Source: Zobellella endophytica
GTDB lineage: Bacteria; Pseudomonadota; Gammaproteobacteria; Enterobacterales; Aeromonadaceae
Length of the DNA stretch: 64,000 nucleotides
Reading direction: 5' to 3'
Assembly: GCF_003012775.1 (NCBI RefSeq)
Contig: NZ_PXYG01000001.1
Location: forward strand, 124,001-188,000
Below the pieces are notes generated by a model. It did no database searches and was not told where the DNA came from. It saw only the letters and a list, made by a program, of their open reading frames with translations. This document shows, one piece after another, positions 1 through 7,788 of the stretch. Every line of letters begins with the position of its first letter. Within the stretch, counting starts at the first letter, position 1. Position numbers and translations under genes: made by a program.

Positions 1-1
1 C

Positions 2-379
2 GAGATCCTGTACCAGGCCGGCTACAAGTCCGCCTGGCACTGGTGCGAAAAAGAGGCCGAGTGCCACGGCATCAGCGGTGACGCGGTGTTCGAGCACTAC
101 ATGAAGCGCCTGTCCCAGCGTGGCTGGGGCCTGTTCACCATCGAACAGCTGGACATTCCCGCCGGCACCGCCAAGGTGCGGCTGGATCACTCCGCCTTCG
201 TCTACCAGTACGGCAAGGTGGACCGCATGGTGGACTACATGTTCACCGGCTGGTTCGCCGGCGCCATGGACCAGATTGCCCAGAGCCTGGGCTATCCGGT
301 GCGCACCGTCGCACGGCAGACCCAGAGCGGCGCCCAGACCGGCTGCGACTACGGCCTGTTCGAGGTGAGCCCGCTGTAA
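2..379 (+). CDS. C-terminal part of a DUF5943 / 4-vinyl-reductase-like protein (5' end outside window)
   Basis: The frame is open from the first bases of the window and ends at TAA 379, so about 125 C-terminal residues of a longer protein are visible. The segment ends in a CDYGLFEV block of the kind seen in V4R-type small-molecule-binding domains. In Pseudomonas the gene just upstream of dgcAB (PA5397) encodes a DUF5943 protein, and the position here matches. Its biochemical role is unknown; the conserved linkage suggests an accessory role in glycine-betaine/dimethylglycine breakdown. The 186 bp between this gene and dgcA show no recognisable promoter or RNA. The family assignment rests on synteny plus the C-terminal motif, because the N-terminus is missing. 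Confidence 0.7.
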   Translation, partial: EILYQAGYKSAWHWCEKEAECHGISGDAVFEHYMKRLSQRGWGLFTIEQLDIPAGTAKVRLDHSAFVYQYGKVDRMVDYMFTGWFAGAMDQIAQSLGYPVRTVARQTQSGAQTGCDYGLFEVSPL

Positions 380-565
380 GGCATGCTCAGGCGCTGGAAG
401 GTGCAGCACGCCGACTCGCCGTAAACCCGTCCCTGGGGGCTCGGCGGCGGCATCCCTGCCGCCAACGGTCGGCTTGGCTGTCACCTTCCATCGCCTCGCA
501 TGCACAACGGGGGCAACATTATTTTCGGCGGGCCGCAGGCCCGGCATGTACTAGAGGATTCCAGG

Positions 566-2629
566 ATGGGACAGTTCGACGCCTTGTTTCAACCCATGAA
601 CATCAACAAGCTCACCATCCGCAACCGGGTGGTGAGCACGGCCCATGCCGAGGTGTACGCCACCGACGGCGGCATGACCACCGAGCGCTACGTCAAATAC
701 TACGAAGAAAAGGCCAAGGGCGGCCTGGGCCTGGCCATTTGCGGCGGCTCCAGCGTGGTGTCCATCGACAGCCCCCAGGGCTGGTGGAGCTCGGTCAACC
801 TTTCCACCGACCGCATCATTCCCCACTTCCAGAACCTGGCCGACGCCATGCACAAGCACGGCGCCAAGATCATGATTCAAATCACCCACATGGGGCGCCG
901 CTCCCGCTGGGACGGCTACGACTGGAGCACCCTGGTATCGCCCTCCGGCATCCGTGAGCCGGTGCACCGCGCCACCTGCAAAACCATAGAGCCGGAAGAA
1001 ATGTGGCGCATCATCGGCGACTACGCCCAGGCCGCCCGCCGTGCCAAGGAAGGGGGCCTGGACGGCGTGGAGCTGTCTGCCGTGCACCAGCACCTGATCG
1101 ACCAGTTCTGGAGCCCGCGGGTCAACAAGCGTACCGACGAATGGGGCGGCACCTTCGAGGGCCGCATGAAATTCGGTATGGAAGTGCTCAAGGCCGTGCG
1201 CGCCGAAGTGGGCCCGGACTTTGTGGTGGGCATGCGCATCTGCGGTGACGAATTCCACCCGGACGGCCTCAGCCACGACGACATGAAGCAGATCGCCAAA
1301 TACTACGACGACACCGGCATGGTCGACTTTTTCGGCGTCATCGGCTCCGGCTGCGACACCCACAACACCCTGGCCAACGTCATCCCCAACATGAGCTACC
1401 CGCCCGAGCCCTTCCTGCACCTGGCGGCGGGCATCAAGGAAGTGGTGAAGGTACCGGTGATCCACGCCCAGAACATCAAGGATCCCAACCAGGCCCAGCG
1501 CATCCTCGAAGGCGGCTATGTCGACTTTGTGGGCATGACCCGGGCGCACATCGCCGACCCGCACCTGATCGCCAAGATCAAGCTGGGCCAGGTGGACCAA
1601 ATCCGCCAATGCGTGGGCGCCAACTACTGCATCGACCGCCAGTACCAGGGCCTGGACGTGCTCTGCATCCAGAACGCGGCCACCTCCCGCGAGCACATGG
1701 GCCTGCCCCATATCATCGAAAAAACCGACGGCCCCCTGCGCAAGGTGGTGGTGGTGGGCGGCGGCCCCGGCGGCATGGAAGCGGCCCGGGTGGCGGCCGA
1801 GCGCGGCCACAACGTGGTGCTGTTTGAAAAGGCGCCTGAACTGGGCGGCCAGATCACCCTGGCGGCCAAGGCGCCCCAGCGCGACCAGATTGCCGGCATC
1901 ACCCGCTGGTACGCCCTGGAGCTGGCCCGCCTCAAGGTGGACCTGCGCCTGAACACCGCCGCCGACATGCCCGCCATCATGGCGGAAAAGCCGGACGTGG
2001 TGATCCTGGCGGTGGGCGGCACCCCCTTCATCGAGCAAAACCCCGAGTGGGGCGCGGCCGAAGGGCTGGTGGTGAGCAGCTGGGACATCCTCTCCGGCAA
2101 GGTGGAGCCGGGCAAGAACGTGCTGGTGTACGACACCATCTGCGAATTCTCCGGCATGTCGGTGGCCGACTACCTGGCGTCCAAGGGCAGCCTGGTGGAA
2201 ATGGTGACCGACGACATCAAGCCGGGCGCGGCCATCGGCGGCACCACCTTCCCCACCTACTACCGCTCCCTGTACGAGCGGGAGGTGATCATGAGCTCCG
2301 ACATGGCCCTGCACAAGGTGTACAAGGAAGGGGACAAGCTCATCGCGGTGCTGGAAAACGAATACACCGGCCAGAAAGAAGAGCGGGTGGTGGACCAGGT
2401 GGTGGTGGAGAACGGCGTCCGTCCGGACGAGCGGCTCTACTACGAGCTGAAGGGCGACTCCGTGAACAAGGGCCAGATCGACCTGGAAGCCCTGTACGCG
2501 GCCCAGGCCCAGCCGGCGCTGGCGCAGCACGGCCAGGGCTATTTGCTCTACCGCCTGGGCGACTGCGTGGCCCAGCGCAACACCCACGCCGCCATTTACG
2601 ACGCCCTGCGTCTGTGTAAAGACTTCTGA
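566..2629 (+). CDS. dgcA: Dimethylglycine demethylase subunit DgcA (OYE-type TIM barrel plus FAD/NAD domain)
   Basis: The 687-aa protein has the 2,4-dienoyl-CoA reductase/trimethylamine dehydrogenase layout. An N-terminal FMN-binding TIM barrel (about 1-370) is followed by cysteines in QCVGANYC and a downstream LCIQN that would ligate a 4Fe-4S cluster, then a dinucleotide fold opening with VVVGGGPGG near residue 394. In Pseudomonas DgcA works with DgcB and an ETF pair to demethylate dimethylglycine to sarcosine in the cytoplasm. An upstream in-frame ATG exists at 500, but ATG 566 is preferred: AGG lies just before it and the protein then begins MGQFDALFQPM, the natural family start. The function call rests on the complete dgcA-dgcB-etf gene order; a related amine dehydrogenase is the alternative. 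Confidence 0.88.
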   Translation: MGQFDALFQPMNINKLTIRNRVVSTAHAEVYATDGGMTTERYVKYYEEKAKGGLGLAICGGSSVVSIDSPQGWWSSVNLSTDRIIPHFQNLADAMHKHGAKIMIQITHMGRRSRWDGYDWSTLVSPSGIREPVHRATCKTIEPEEMWRIIGDYAQAARRAKEGGLDGVELSAVHQHLIDQFWSPRVNKRTDEWGGTFEGRMKFGMEVLKAVRAEVGPDFVVGMRICGDEFHPDGLSHDDMKQIAKYYDDTGMVDFFGVIGSGCDTHNTLANVIPNMSYPPEPFLHLAAGIKEVVKVPVIHAQNIKDPNQAQRILEGGYVDFVGMTRAHIADPHLIAKIKLGQVDQIRQCVGANYCIDRQYQGLDVLCIQNAATSREHMGLPHIIEKTDGPLRKVVVVGGGPGGMEAARVAAERGHNVVLFEKAPELGGQITLAAKAPQRDQIAGITRWYALELARLKVDLRLNTAADMPAIMAEKPDVVILAVGGTPFIEQNPEWGAAEGLVVSSWDILSGKVEPGKNVLVYDTICEFSGMSVADYLASKGSLVEMVTDDIKPGAAIGGTTFPTYYRSLYEREVIMSSDMALHKVYKEGDKLIAVLENEYTGQKEERVVDQVVVENGVRPDERLYYELKGDSVNKGQIDLEALYAAQAQPALAQHGQGYLLYRLGDCVAQRNTHAAIYDALRLCKDF

Positions 2630-2635
2630 GCCAAA

Positions 2636-2657
2636 GGGCCGGGGTAACCCCCGGCCC
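2636..2657 (+). promoter_or_regulatory. Intercistronic hairpin between dgcA and dgcB
   Basis: A perfect 9-bp GC stem (GGGCCGGGG / CCCCGGCCC) with a TAAC loop lies 6 bp after the dgcA stop. No T-run follows, so it is more likely an mRNA-stabilising or partial-attenuation element that sets subunit ratios than a full terminator. Confidence 0.5.
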
Positions 2658-2673
2658 TGCCGAGGTGCCCGCT

Positions 2674-4620
2674 ATGTTCGAGCCTGTGATCCCTTATCTG
2701 TTAGTGCTGGCCTTCGCCCTGGCCGCCATCGGCGCCGCACGCCGGGTGCGGCTGTGGCGCCGGGGCCAGTCCAGCCCCGTGCCCTTCTGGCAGGGGCTTG
2801 CCGCCATGCCGCGCCGCTACCTGGTGGACCTACACCACGTGGTGGCGCGCGACAAGTATATGTCCAACACCCACGTGGCCACCGGCGGCGGCTTTGTGCT
2901 GGCGCTGGTGCTGGTGGTGCTGGTGCACGGCCTGGGCCTGCACAGCGCCTGGCTGGTGTGGCCGCTGCTGGCGGCCAGCCTGCTGATGGCGGTGGGCGCG
3001 TTATTTGTATGGAAGCGCAGGCGCAAACCCGCCAGTGAGCTGCCCAACTCGCGCCTCTCGCGCGGGCCCTGGCAGCGGCTGCCGAAAAGCCTGCTGGCCT
3101 TTGCCCTGGGCTTTTTTATCGCCACCCTGCCGGCCGCGGGCATTTTGCCCGAAGGCACCGGCGGCGCCCTGCTGACCCTGCTGCTGCTGGCCCTGTGCAC
3201 CTGGGGCCTGGGCGAGCTGGTGTTCGGCATGGCCTGGGGCGGCCCCATGAAGCACGCCTTTGCCGGCGCCCTGCACCTGGCCTTTCACCGTCGCCCGGCC
3301 CGCTTCGGCGGCGGCCGCGACACCGGCCTGAAGGCGCTGGATCTCACCGCCGACAAGCTGGGGGTGGAGAAGGTAACCGACTTCAAGTGGAACCAGCTGC
3401 TGGGCTTTGACGCCTGCGTGCAGTGCGGCCGCTGCGAGAGCAAGTGCCCGGCCTTTGCCGCCGGCCAGCCGCTCAACCCCAAGAAGCTGATCCAGGACAT
3501 GGTGACAAGCCTCGCCGCCCAGGAAGAAGTGACCTACCGCGGCAGCCCGCACCCGGGCCAGGAAAACGCCGCCCGCACCGGCTGCCCCGACAAGCCGCTG
3601 GTGGAAAGCATGCTCGACAGCCAGACATTATGGTCCTGCACCACCTGCCGCGCCTGCGTGGAAGAGTGCCCCATGATGATCGAGCACGTGGACGCGGTGG
3701 TGGACATGCGCCGCTTCCTTACCCTGGAGCGGGGCCAGACCCCGGGCAAGGGCCAGGAAGTGCTGGAAAACCTGATCGCCACCGACAACCCGGGCGGCAT
3801 GGCCCCCGCCAGCCGCAGCAACTGGGCCGCCGACCTCAACATTCCGTTGATGAAGGAAGTGCGCGAGGCCGACGTGCTGCTGTGGGTGGGCGACGGTGCC
3901 TTCGACATGCGCAACCAGCGCACCCTGCGTGCCCTGGTGCAGCTGCTGCGCGCCGGTGGCGTGGACCTTGCCTACCTCGGCAACGAGGAGCTGGACTCGG
4001 GCGACCTGGCCCGCCGGCTGGGGGACGAAGCGACCTTCCAGCGCCTGGCCAAGGCCAATATCCAGACGCTCGGCAAGTACCGCTTTAACCGCATCGTCAC
4101 CGCCGATCCCCATTCGCTGCAGTGCCTGGGCACCGAATACGCGGAGCTGGGCGGCGACTACCGGGTGGAGCACCACAGCGAACTGCTGGCGGAGCTGCAC
4201 CGGGCCGGCAAGCTCGCCTTTAACGGCGGCCAGAGCGGCAAGCTCACCTATCACGACCCTTGCTATCTCGGCCGCTACAACGGCGTGTACGACGCGCCGC
4301 GCTACCTGCTGGATCAGCTGGGCTTCGAGCGCAGCGAGATGGAGCGTAGCGGTTTCCGCTCCCGTTGCTGCGGCGGCGGCGGCGGGGCGCCGGTGACCGA
4401 CATTCCCGGCGAGCGCCGCATTGCCGACATGCGCATGGACGACGCCCGGGCGGTGGACGCCGAGCTGATGGCGGTGGCCTGCCCCCAGTGCACCCTGATG
4501 ATGGAAGGGGTGGTGGAGCCCCGGCCCCAGGTGAAGGACATTGCCGAGCTGCTGCTGGACGCCCTGGCCCAACCGGCCCAGGAGCAACCGCAGCGGCAAA
4601 AGGAGGAAGCCCATGTCTGA
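2674..4620 (+). CDS. dgcB: Dimethylglycine demethylase subunit DgcB (membrane Fe-S, heterodisulfide-reductase-like)
   Basis: This 648-aa protein has several hydrophobic helices in its first 190 residues. Two 4Fe-4S motifs follow, CVQCGRCESKCP near 248 and CTTCRACVEECP near 322, then C-terminal CCG-type cysteines (SRCCGGGGG and VACPQC) typical of heterodisulfide-reductase subunits. It would take electrons from DgcA/ETF and pass them into the membrane quinone pool. ATG 2674 is chosen over the in-frame GTG at 2665 because CGAGG sits 8 bases upstream of it. The 3' end overlaps the next gene by 8 bases, so translation is probably coupled. The gene order is the same as in the Pseudomonas PA5398-PA5401 cluster. 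Confidence 0.87.
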   Translation: MFEPVIPYLLVLAFALAAIGAARRVRLWRRGQSSPVPFWQGLAAMPRRYLVDLHHVVARDKYMSNTHVATGGGFVLALVLVVLVHGLGLHSAWLVWPLLAASLLMAVGALFVWKRRRKPASELPNSRLSRGPWQRLPKSLLAFALGFFIATLPAAGILPEGTGGALLTLLLLALCTWGLGELVFGMAWGGPMKHAFAGALHLAFHRRPARFGGGRDTGLKALDLTADKLGVEKVTDFKWNQLLGFDACVQCGRCESKCPAFAAGQPLNPKKLIQDMVTSLAAQEEVTYRGSPHPGQENAARTGCPDKPLVESMLDSQTLWSCTTCRACVEECPMMIEHVDAVVDMRRFLTLERGQTPGKGQEVLENLIATDNPGGMAPASRSNWAADLNIPLMKEVREADVLLWVGDGAFDMRNQRTLRALVQLLRAGGVDLAYLGNEELDSGDLARRLGDEATFQRLAKANIQTLGKYRFNRIVTADPHSLQCLGTEYAELGGDYRVEHHSELLAELHRAGKLAFNGGQSGKLTYHDPCYLGRYNGVYDAPRYLLDQLGFERSEMERSGFRSRCCGGGGGAPVTDIPGERRIADMRMDDARAVDAELMAVACPQCTLMMEGVVEPRPQVKDIAELLLDALAQPAQEQPQRQKEEAHV

Positions 4621-5830
4621 CATTATTCGCAAGGATCCACGCCTGGCCTGGATCCGCCGCAACCGGCTGCACCCGCGCCACGCCGAGCTGAGCGGCCAGC
4701 CCCTGCGCGGCCCCAGCGGCCTGCTGCGCAAGAACCCGCGGCCCCAGTGGCAGCTTGGCCCCAGCGGCCTGCGCCGGCTGGACCGGATGAACCTGGCCGG
4801 CGGCGGCGAGGTGTCGCAGCTTTCCAAGAAGCGCAGCGAGCAGCCCAAGCTGCCCCTGCACAAGGTGGTGGAGCCCCAGGGCTACATTGCGGTGTGGCTG
4901 CCCCTTTCCGGCGGGCGCCTTACCGCCCACGGCAAGGACGTGCTGGGCCTGGCCCAGCAGTTGGCGGCGGCGCAGGCGCAAAGCACCGCCGTGCTGGGGG
5001 TGCTGTGCGGCGAGCTGAAAGAAGGCATTGCCGAGGCGGGGGTGGACCGGCTGCTGCAGCTGCACGGGGTGGAAGGCTACCAGCCGGAAGCCTGGACCCA
5101 GCTGTGCCGGCAGGTGGAGCGCGAGTTCAAGCCGCTGCACTGGTTGTTCCCCGATGCGGGCGAGTCCGCCGAGCTGGGCCGCCGGCTGGCGGTGGAGCTG
5201 GGCGAGCGCCCGGCCACCGGGGTGTGGAAGTGGGAAGGCGAGCACCTGATCGCCCGCACCGGCGCCGGCCACCAGGACGTGACGCGCCCCCTGTGCCGGC
5301 TGCTGCTGCTGCTGGAGGAATGCGCCTTGCCCTGCACCGATCACCGCTATGAGGCGAAACCGGTGGACTTTGAGCCGGAAGCCCTGCTGCGGGCCCGGGT
5401 GCGGGACGGCGGCCGGGTGGCGGTGGATCTCGCCGACATTCCCCTGGCCGAGGCCGAGTTCATCCTCTCCGCCGGCAACGGCGTGCACGACTGGGAGCAG
5501 TTCCACCGGGCGGCGACCCTGCTGGGCGCGGCCGAAGGCGCCAGCCGGGTGGCGGTGGACGACGGCTTTATGCCGCGCAACCGCCAGGTGGGCGCCACCG
5601 GTACCTGGGTGAGCGCCCGGGTGTACATTGCCGTGGGCATTTCCGGCGCCGTGCAGCACTTGCAGGGCATCGGCAAGGTGGAGAAGGTGGTGGCCATCAA
5701 CCAGGACACCGACTGCGACATGGTAAAACGCGCAAGCCTGAGCGCCATCGGCGACAGCAGCGAAATTTTGGCGGCGCTGATGGCGCTGGTAGAGGCCCGG
5801 CCGGCCCAGGAGGTAAGCGATGCAGCCTGA
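4613..5830 (+). CDS. etfA: Electron transfer flavoprotein alpha subunit
   Basis: The 405-aa protein carries the ETF-alpha FAD-binding domain in its last 130 residues; GATGTWVSARVYIAVGISG, VAINQD and the final GD segment are diagnostic. The N-terminal 80 residues, rich in Arg and Pro, are longer than in housekeeping ETF-alpha, as is usual for the ETF paralogues attached to dgcAB. It shuttles electrons from the demethylase flavin to the membrane. The start at ATG 4613 follows AGGAGG and overlaps dgcB by 8 bases. It forms a heterodimer with the next gene product. Confidence 0.85.
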   Translation: MSDIIRKDPRLAWIRRNRLHPRHAELSGQPLRGPSGLLRKNPRPQWQLGPSGLRRLDRMNLAGGGEVSQLSKKRSEQPKLPLHKVVEPQGYIAVWLPLSGGRLTAHGKDVLGLAQQLAAAQAQSTAVLGVLCGELKEGIAEAGVDRLLQLHGVEGYQPEAWTQLCRQVEREFKPLHWLFPDAGESAELGRRLAVELGERPATGVWKWEGEHLIARTGAGHQDVTRPLCRLLLLLEECALPCTDHRYEAKPVDFEPEALLRARVRDGGRVAVDLADIPLAEAEFILSAGNGVHDWEQFHRAATLLGAAEGASRVAVDDGFMPRNRQVGATGTWVSARVYIAVGISGAVQHLQGIGKVEKVVAINQDTDCDMVKRASLSAIGDSSEILAALMALVEARPAQEVSDAA

Positions 5831-6602
5831 TCATTCCCTCAACATAGCGGTGCTGGTAAGCGAAGGCCGCCACCCGGTGTCGGGCCGCGCCCGCCGCGCC
5901 CTGCAGGACGCCAGCGCCCTGGAGCTGGGCTTTGCCCTGGGCGGCAAGCTCGAGGCCATTCACGCCGGCAGCCCGGCCCAGCCGGCGTTGCAGGACTACC
6001 TGGGCATGGGCCTTAACCGGCTGACGGTGCTGCGCCAGGGCCCGGACGACGACGCCCTGGAGCTGCTGGCTCCCTATCTTAACGAGCTGCAGCCCGACTT
6101 GCTGCTCACCGGGGTGCGCGCCGAGCAGGGGGAGGGCTCCGGCATGCTGCCCTACCTGCTGGCCGAACGCCTGGGCTGGCCGCTGGTGACCGGCATTGCC
6201 GCCATCGAGCGGATTGACGGCGACGAAGTGACCCTGCTGCAGGCCCTGCCCCGGGGCCAGCGCCGCCGCCTGAGCGTGCGCCTGCCCTTTGTGGCCAGCG
6301 TGGACGAAGCCGCCGCCAGCCCCCGTCAGCTGGCCTTTGCCAAGGCCCGGCGCGGCAGCATCAGCGAACAGCAGCCGGCCGCCCCCAAGCCCGACGCCGA
6401 CCGCGCCGGCTGGACCCTGCAGGACGCCAAGCCCAGGCCCAAACGCCTGAAAGTGGCCAGCGCCAAAACCGCCGCCGACCGCTTCAAGCAGGCCACCGCC
6501 AAGGCACAAGGCGGCAAGGGGCAGATCATCCGCAACGACCCCCAGGCCGCCGCCAAAGCCATCTACGACCTGCTGGTAGAGGAGGGGGTATTGAGGAAGT
6601 AG
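5820..6602 (+). CDS. etfB: Electron transfer flavoprotein beta subunit (divergent paralogue)
   Basis: This 260-aa protein overlaps the alpha-subunit stop and begins with an ETF-beta Rossmann-like segment (NIAVLVSEGRHPVSG, then the LLTGVRAEQGEGSG nucleotide-binding stretch around residue 105). Its charged Lys/Ala-rich C-terminus ends with ETF-beta-type helices that would clamp the alpha subunit. It is diverged from the housekeeping EtfB and should be specific for the DgcAB partner. It is the last gene of the operon and is followed by a strong intrinsic terminator. Confidence 0.8.
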   Translation: MQPDHSLNIAVLVSEGRHPVSGRARRALQDASALELGFALGGKLEAIHAGSPAQPALQDYLGMGLNRLTVLRQGPDDDALELLAPYLNELQPDLLLTGVRAEQGEGSGMLPYLLAERLGWPLVTGIAAIERIDGDEVTLLQALPRGQRRRLSVRLPFVASVDEAAASPRQLAFAKARRGSISEQQPAAPKPDADRAGWTLQDAKPRPKRLKVASAKTAADRFKQATAKAQGGKGQIIRNDPQAAAKAIYDLLVEEGVLRK

Positions 6603-6637
6603 GTTGGGTTGGGAGTTTTTGAGGTTGGTTTTGAAAT

Positions 6638-6667
6638 AACAACGCCGGCGAAAGCCGGCGTTGTTTT
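6638..6667 (+). terminator. Rho-independent terminator of the dgcAB-etf operon
   Basis: A perfect 12-bp stem (AACAACGCCGGC / GCCGGCGTTGTT) with a GAAA loop is followed by a T-run. It closes the plus-strand operon and marks the left edge of the AT-rich cassette block. Confidence 0.92.
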
Positions 6668-6746
6668 TTGGGGGTATTTTGTTATCGAACGTGTCCTTGA
6701 CAGCGGTTGAGGTCCAGTCTGTGTGGAGTTACCTTGTTACAAGGAA

Positions 6747-7700
6747 TTACGAAAGCACCCTTCGTAACTTTGAATGAACATGATGAATTGAAATTTTTCC
6801 ACCGAGGTGTTTCGTTGCTTTTATGAGGCCATTTGATTCAAAAACATCCAGAATATGTTCAATTAGACGTAAACTGGCCCCTGTTTTTTCAACTAATGAC
6901 TGGTTGTCTAGTATATTTTCATTCACGATTAGAGCAGCGCACCGCTCTTTTAATAGATCGTAGTCTTTGATTTCAGATGAACAGTACTTCTCGTGACCAT
7001 AATCTGTAACCTGAATATAACAACCGAACCGCTCTGACCCACCACCCATGTAATGGATTACGTCAAAGTACCCATCAGAACCCAAAATTTCTATTGATTC
7101 CAGGATTTGCTCCAACGTTAAGCCAAGTTCGTCAAGATCGGTAAAAATATTCTCCGGTTCGACGATATGTGAGTTTCTCTCTAAGTCATACGCTGCTGCT
7201 CGGCTCAAAACCAACGTGTCTACGTTCGACAAACCCTCAATAGTGCGAACTGTTTTTTGAATAAAATCTGGTGGATTACCAACGGGTGGCTTTTCGCGAA
7301 CGTCAAAAACTGCAGCCAACACTCTTTTCAGCGGTTTTTCAAAATCAGCCAGTTCATCGACTCTCTCCCATAACGTTGACTTCAGTGCTTCTGGTACTTC
7401 ACAACTGTCGATTACGACGGGAATGATTTTCGTACCTTTAGAGATACGCGAAACCATACTTGCGTTGAGTTCCTCTGATACCCATGGCTTGGAAACACTG
7501 TTTTTCGATAAAACAATGACTACAGCATGAGCATTCTTAAGTCCTTCTTCAAAGATTTTATCTACGAGGCTGTCACCAGGCAGCATTTCCCAACGATCTA
7601 ACCATGCGTCAACACCATTTTCTCGAAGCCGAGTTGCAAATGCAGTCACGAACCGCTCTTTGTCTTCGCTGGCGTGACTGATGAAAACTTTCGGAGTCAT
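6747..7700 (-). CDS. TIR-domain protein with C-terminal winged-helix-like region
   Basis: The 317-aa protein opens with a bacterial TIR domain (about 1-135). It shows KVFISHASEDK at the beta-A strand, a DRWEMLPGD BB-loop region and SKPWVSEEL containing the expected catalytic glutamate (E76 or E77). TIR domains in phage defence hydrolyse NAD or make signalling nucleotides. The C-terminal half is not a known enzyme; residues 205-317 look like a winged-helix pair (YIQVTDYGHE, VEKTGASLRLIEHILD). AAAGG lies 8 bases before ATG 7700. It is the last gene of the cassette block and directly follows the OLD-like ATPase gene in the same direction. An abortive-infection effector is inferred, not shown. 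Confidence 0.85.
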   Translation of the reverse strand: MTPKVFISHASEDKERFVTAFATRLRENGVDAWLDRWEMLPGDSLVDKIFEEGLKNAHAVVIVLSKNSVSKPWVSEELNASMVSRISKGTKIIPVVIDSCEVPEALKSTLWERVDELADFEKPLKRVLAAVFDVREKPPVGNPPDFIQKTVRTIEGLSNVDTLVLSRAAAYDLERNSHIVEPENIFTDLDELGLTLEQILESIEILGSDGYFDVIHYMGGGSERFGCYIQVTDYGHEKYCSSEIKDYDLLKERCAALIVNENILDNQSLVEKTGASLRLIEHILDVFESNGLIKATKHLGGKISIHHVHSKLRRVLS

Positions 7701-7717
7701 AAGGTAACCTTTCCTTT

Positions 7718-7788
7718 TTATAGCGCGGTGCTCACCGGAAAATTAGAAGTGTAGAGAGTAATTTATCCATGCGCAGGCTTTGTTAAGC
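7718..7788 (-). other. Degenerate attC-like site between OLD-like and TIR genes
   Basis: On the minus strand the left end is GCTTAAC, a good RYYYAAC match that overlaps the TAA stop of the upstream gene. The expected right-hand core reads GCTATAA instead of GTTRRRY, losing the central TT at the integrase crossover. The two genes may therefore be permanently joined. Confidence 0.4.

Noticed and set aside
551-2587. 678-aa open frame antisense to dgcA
   Set aside because: His/Val/Gly-rich composition is the complement of high-GC codon usage in dgcA; the sense strand encodes a complete known enzyme.
6673-6740. Sixth attC downstream of the TIR gene
   Set aside because: TGTAAC and GTTCGAT boundaries can be proposed on the minus strand, but neither 7-mer fits and the inner arms do not pair; too weak to call.
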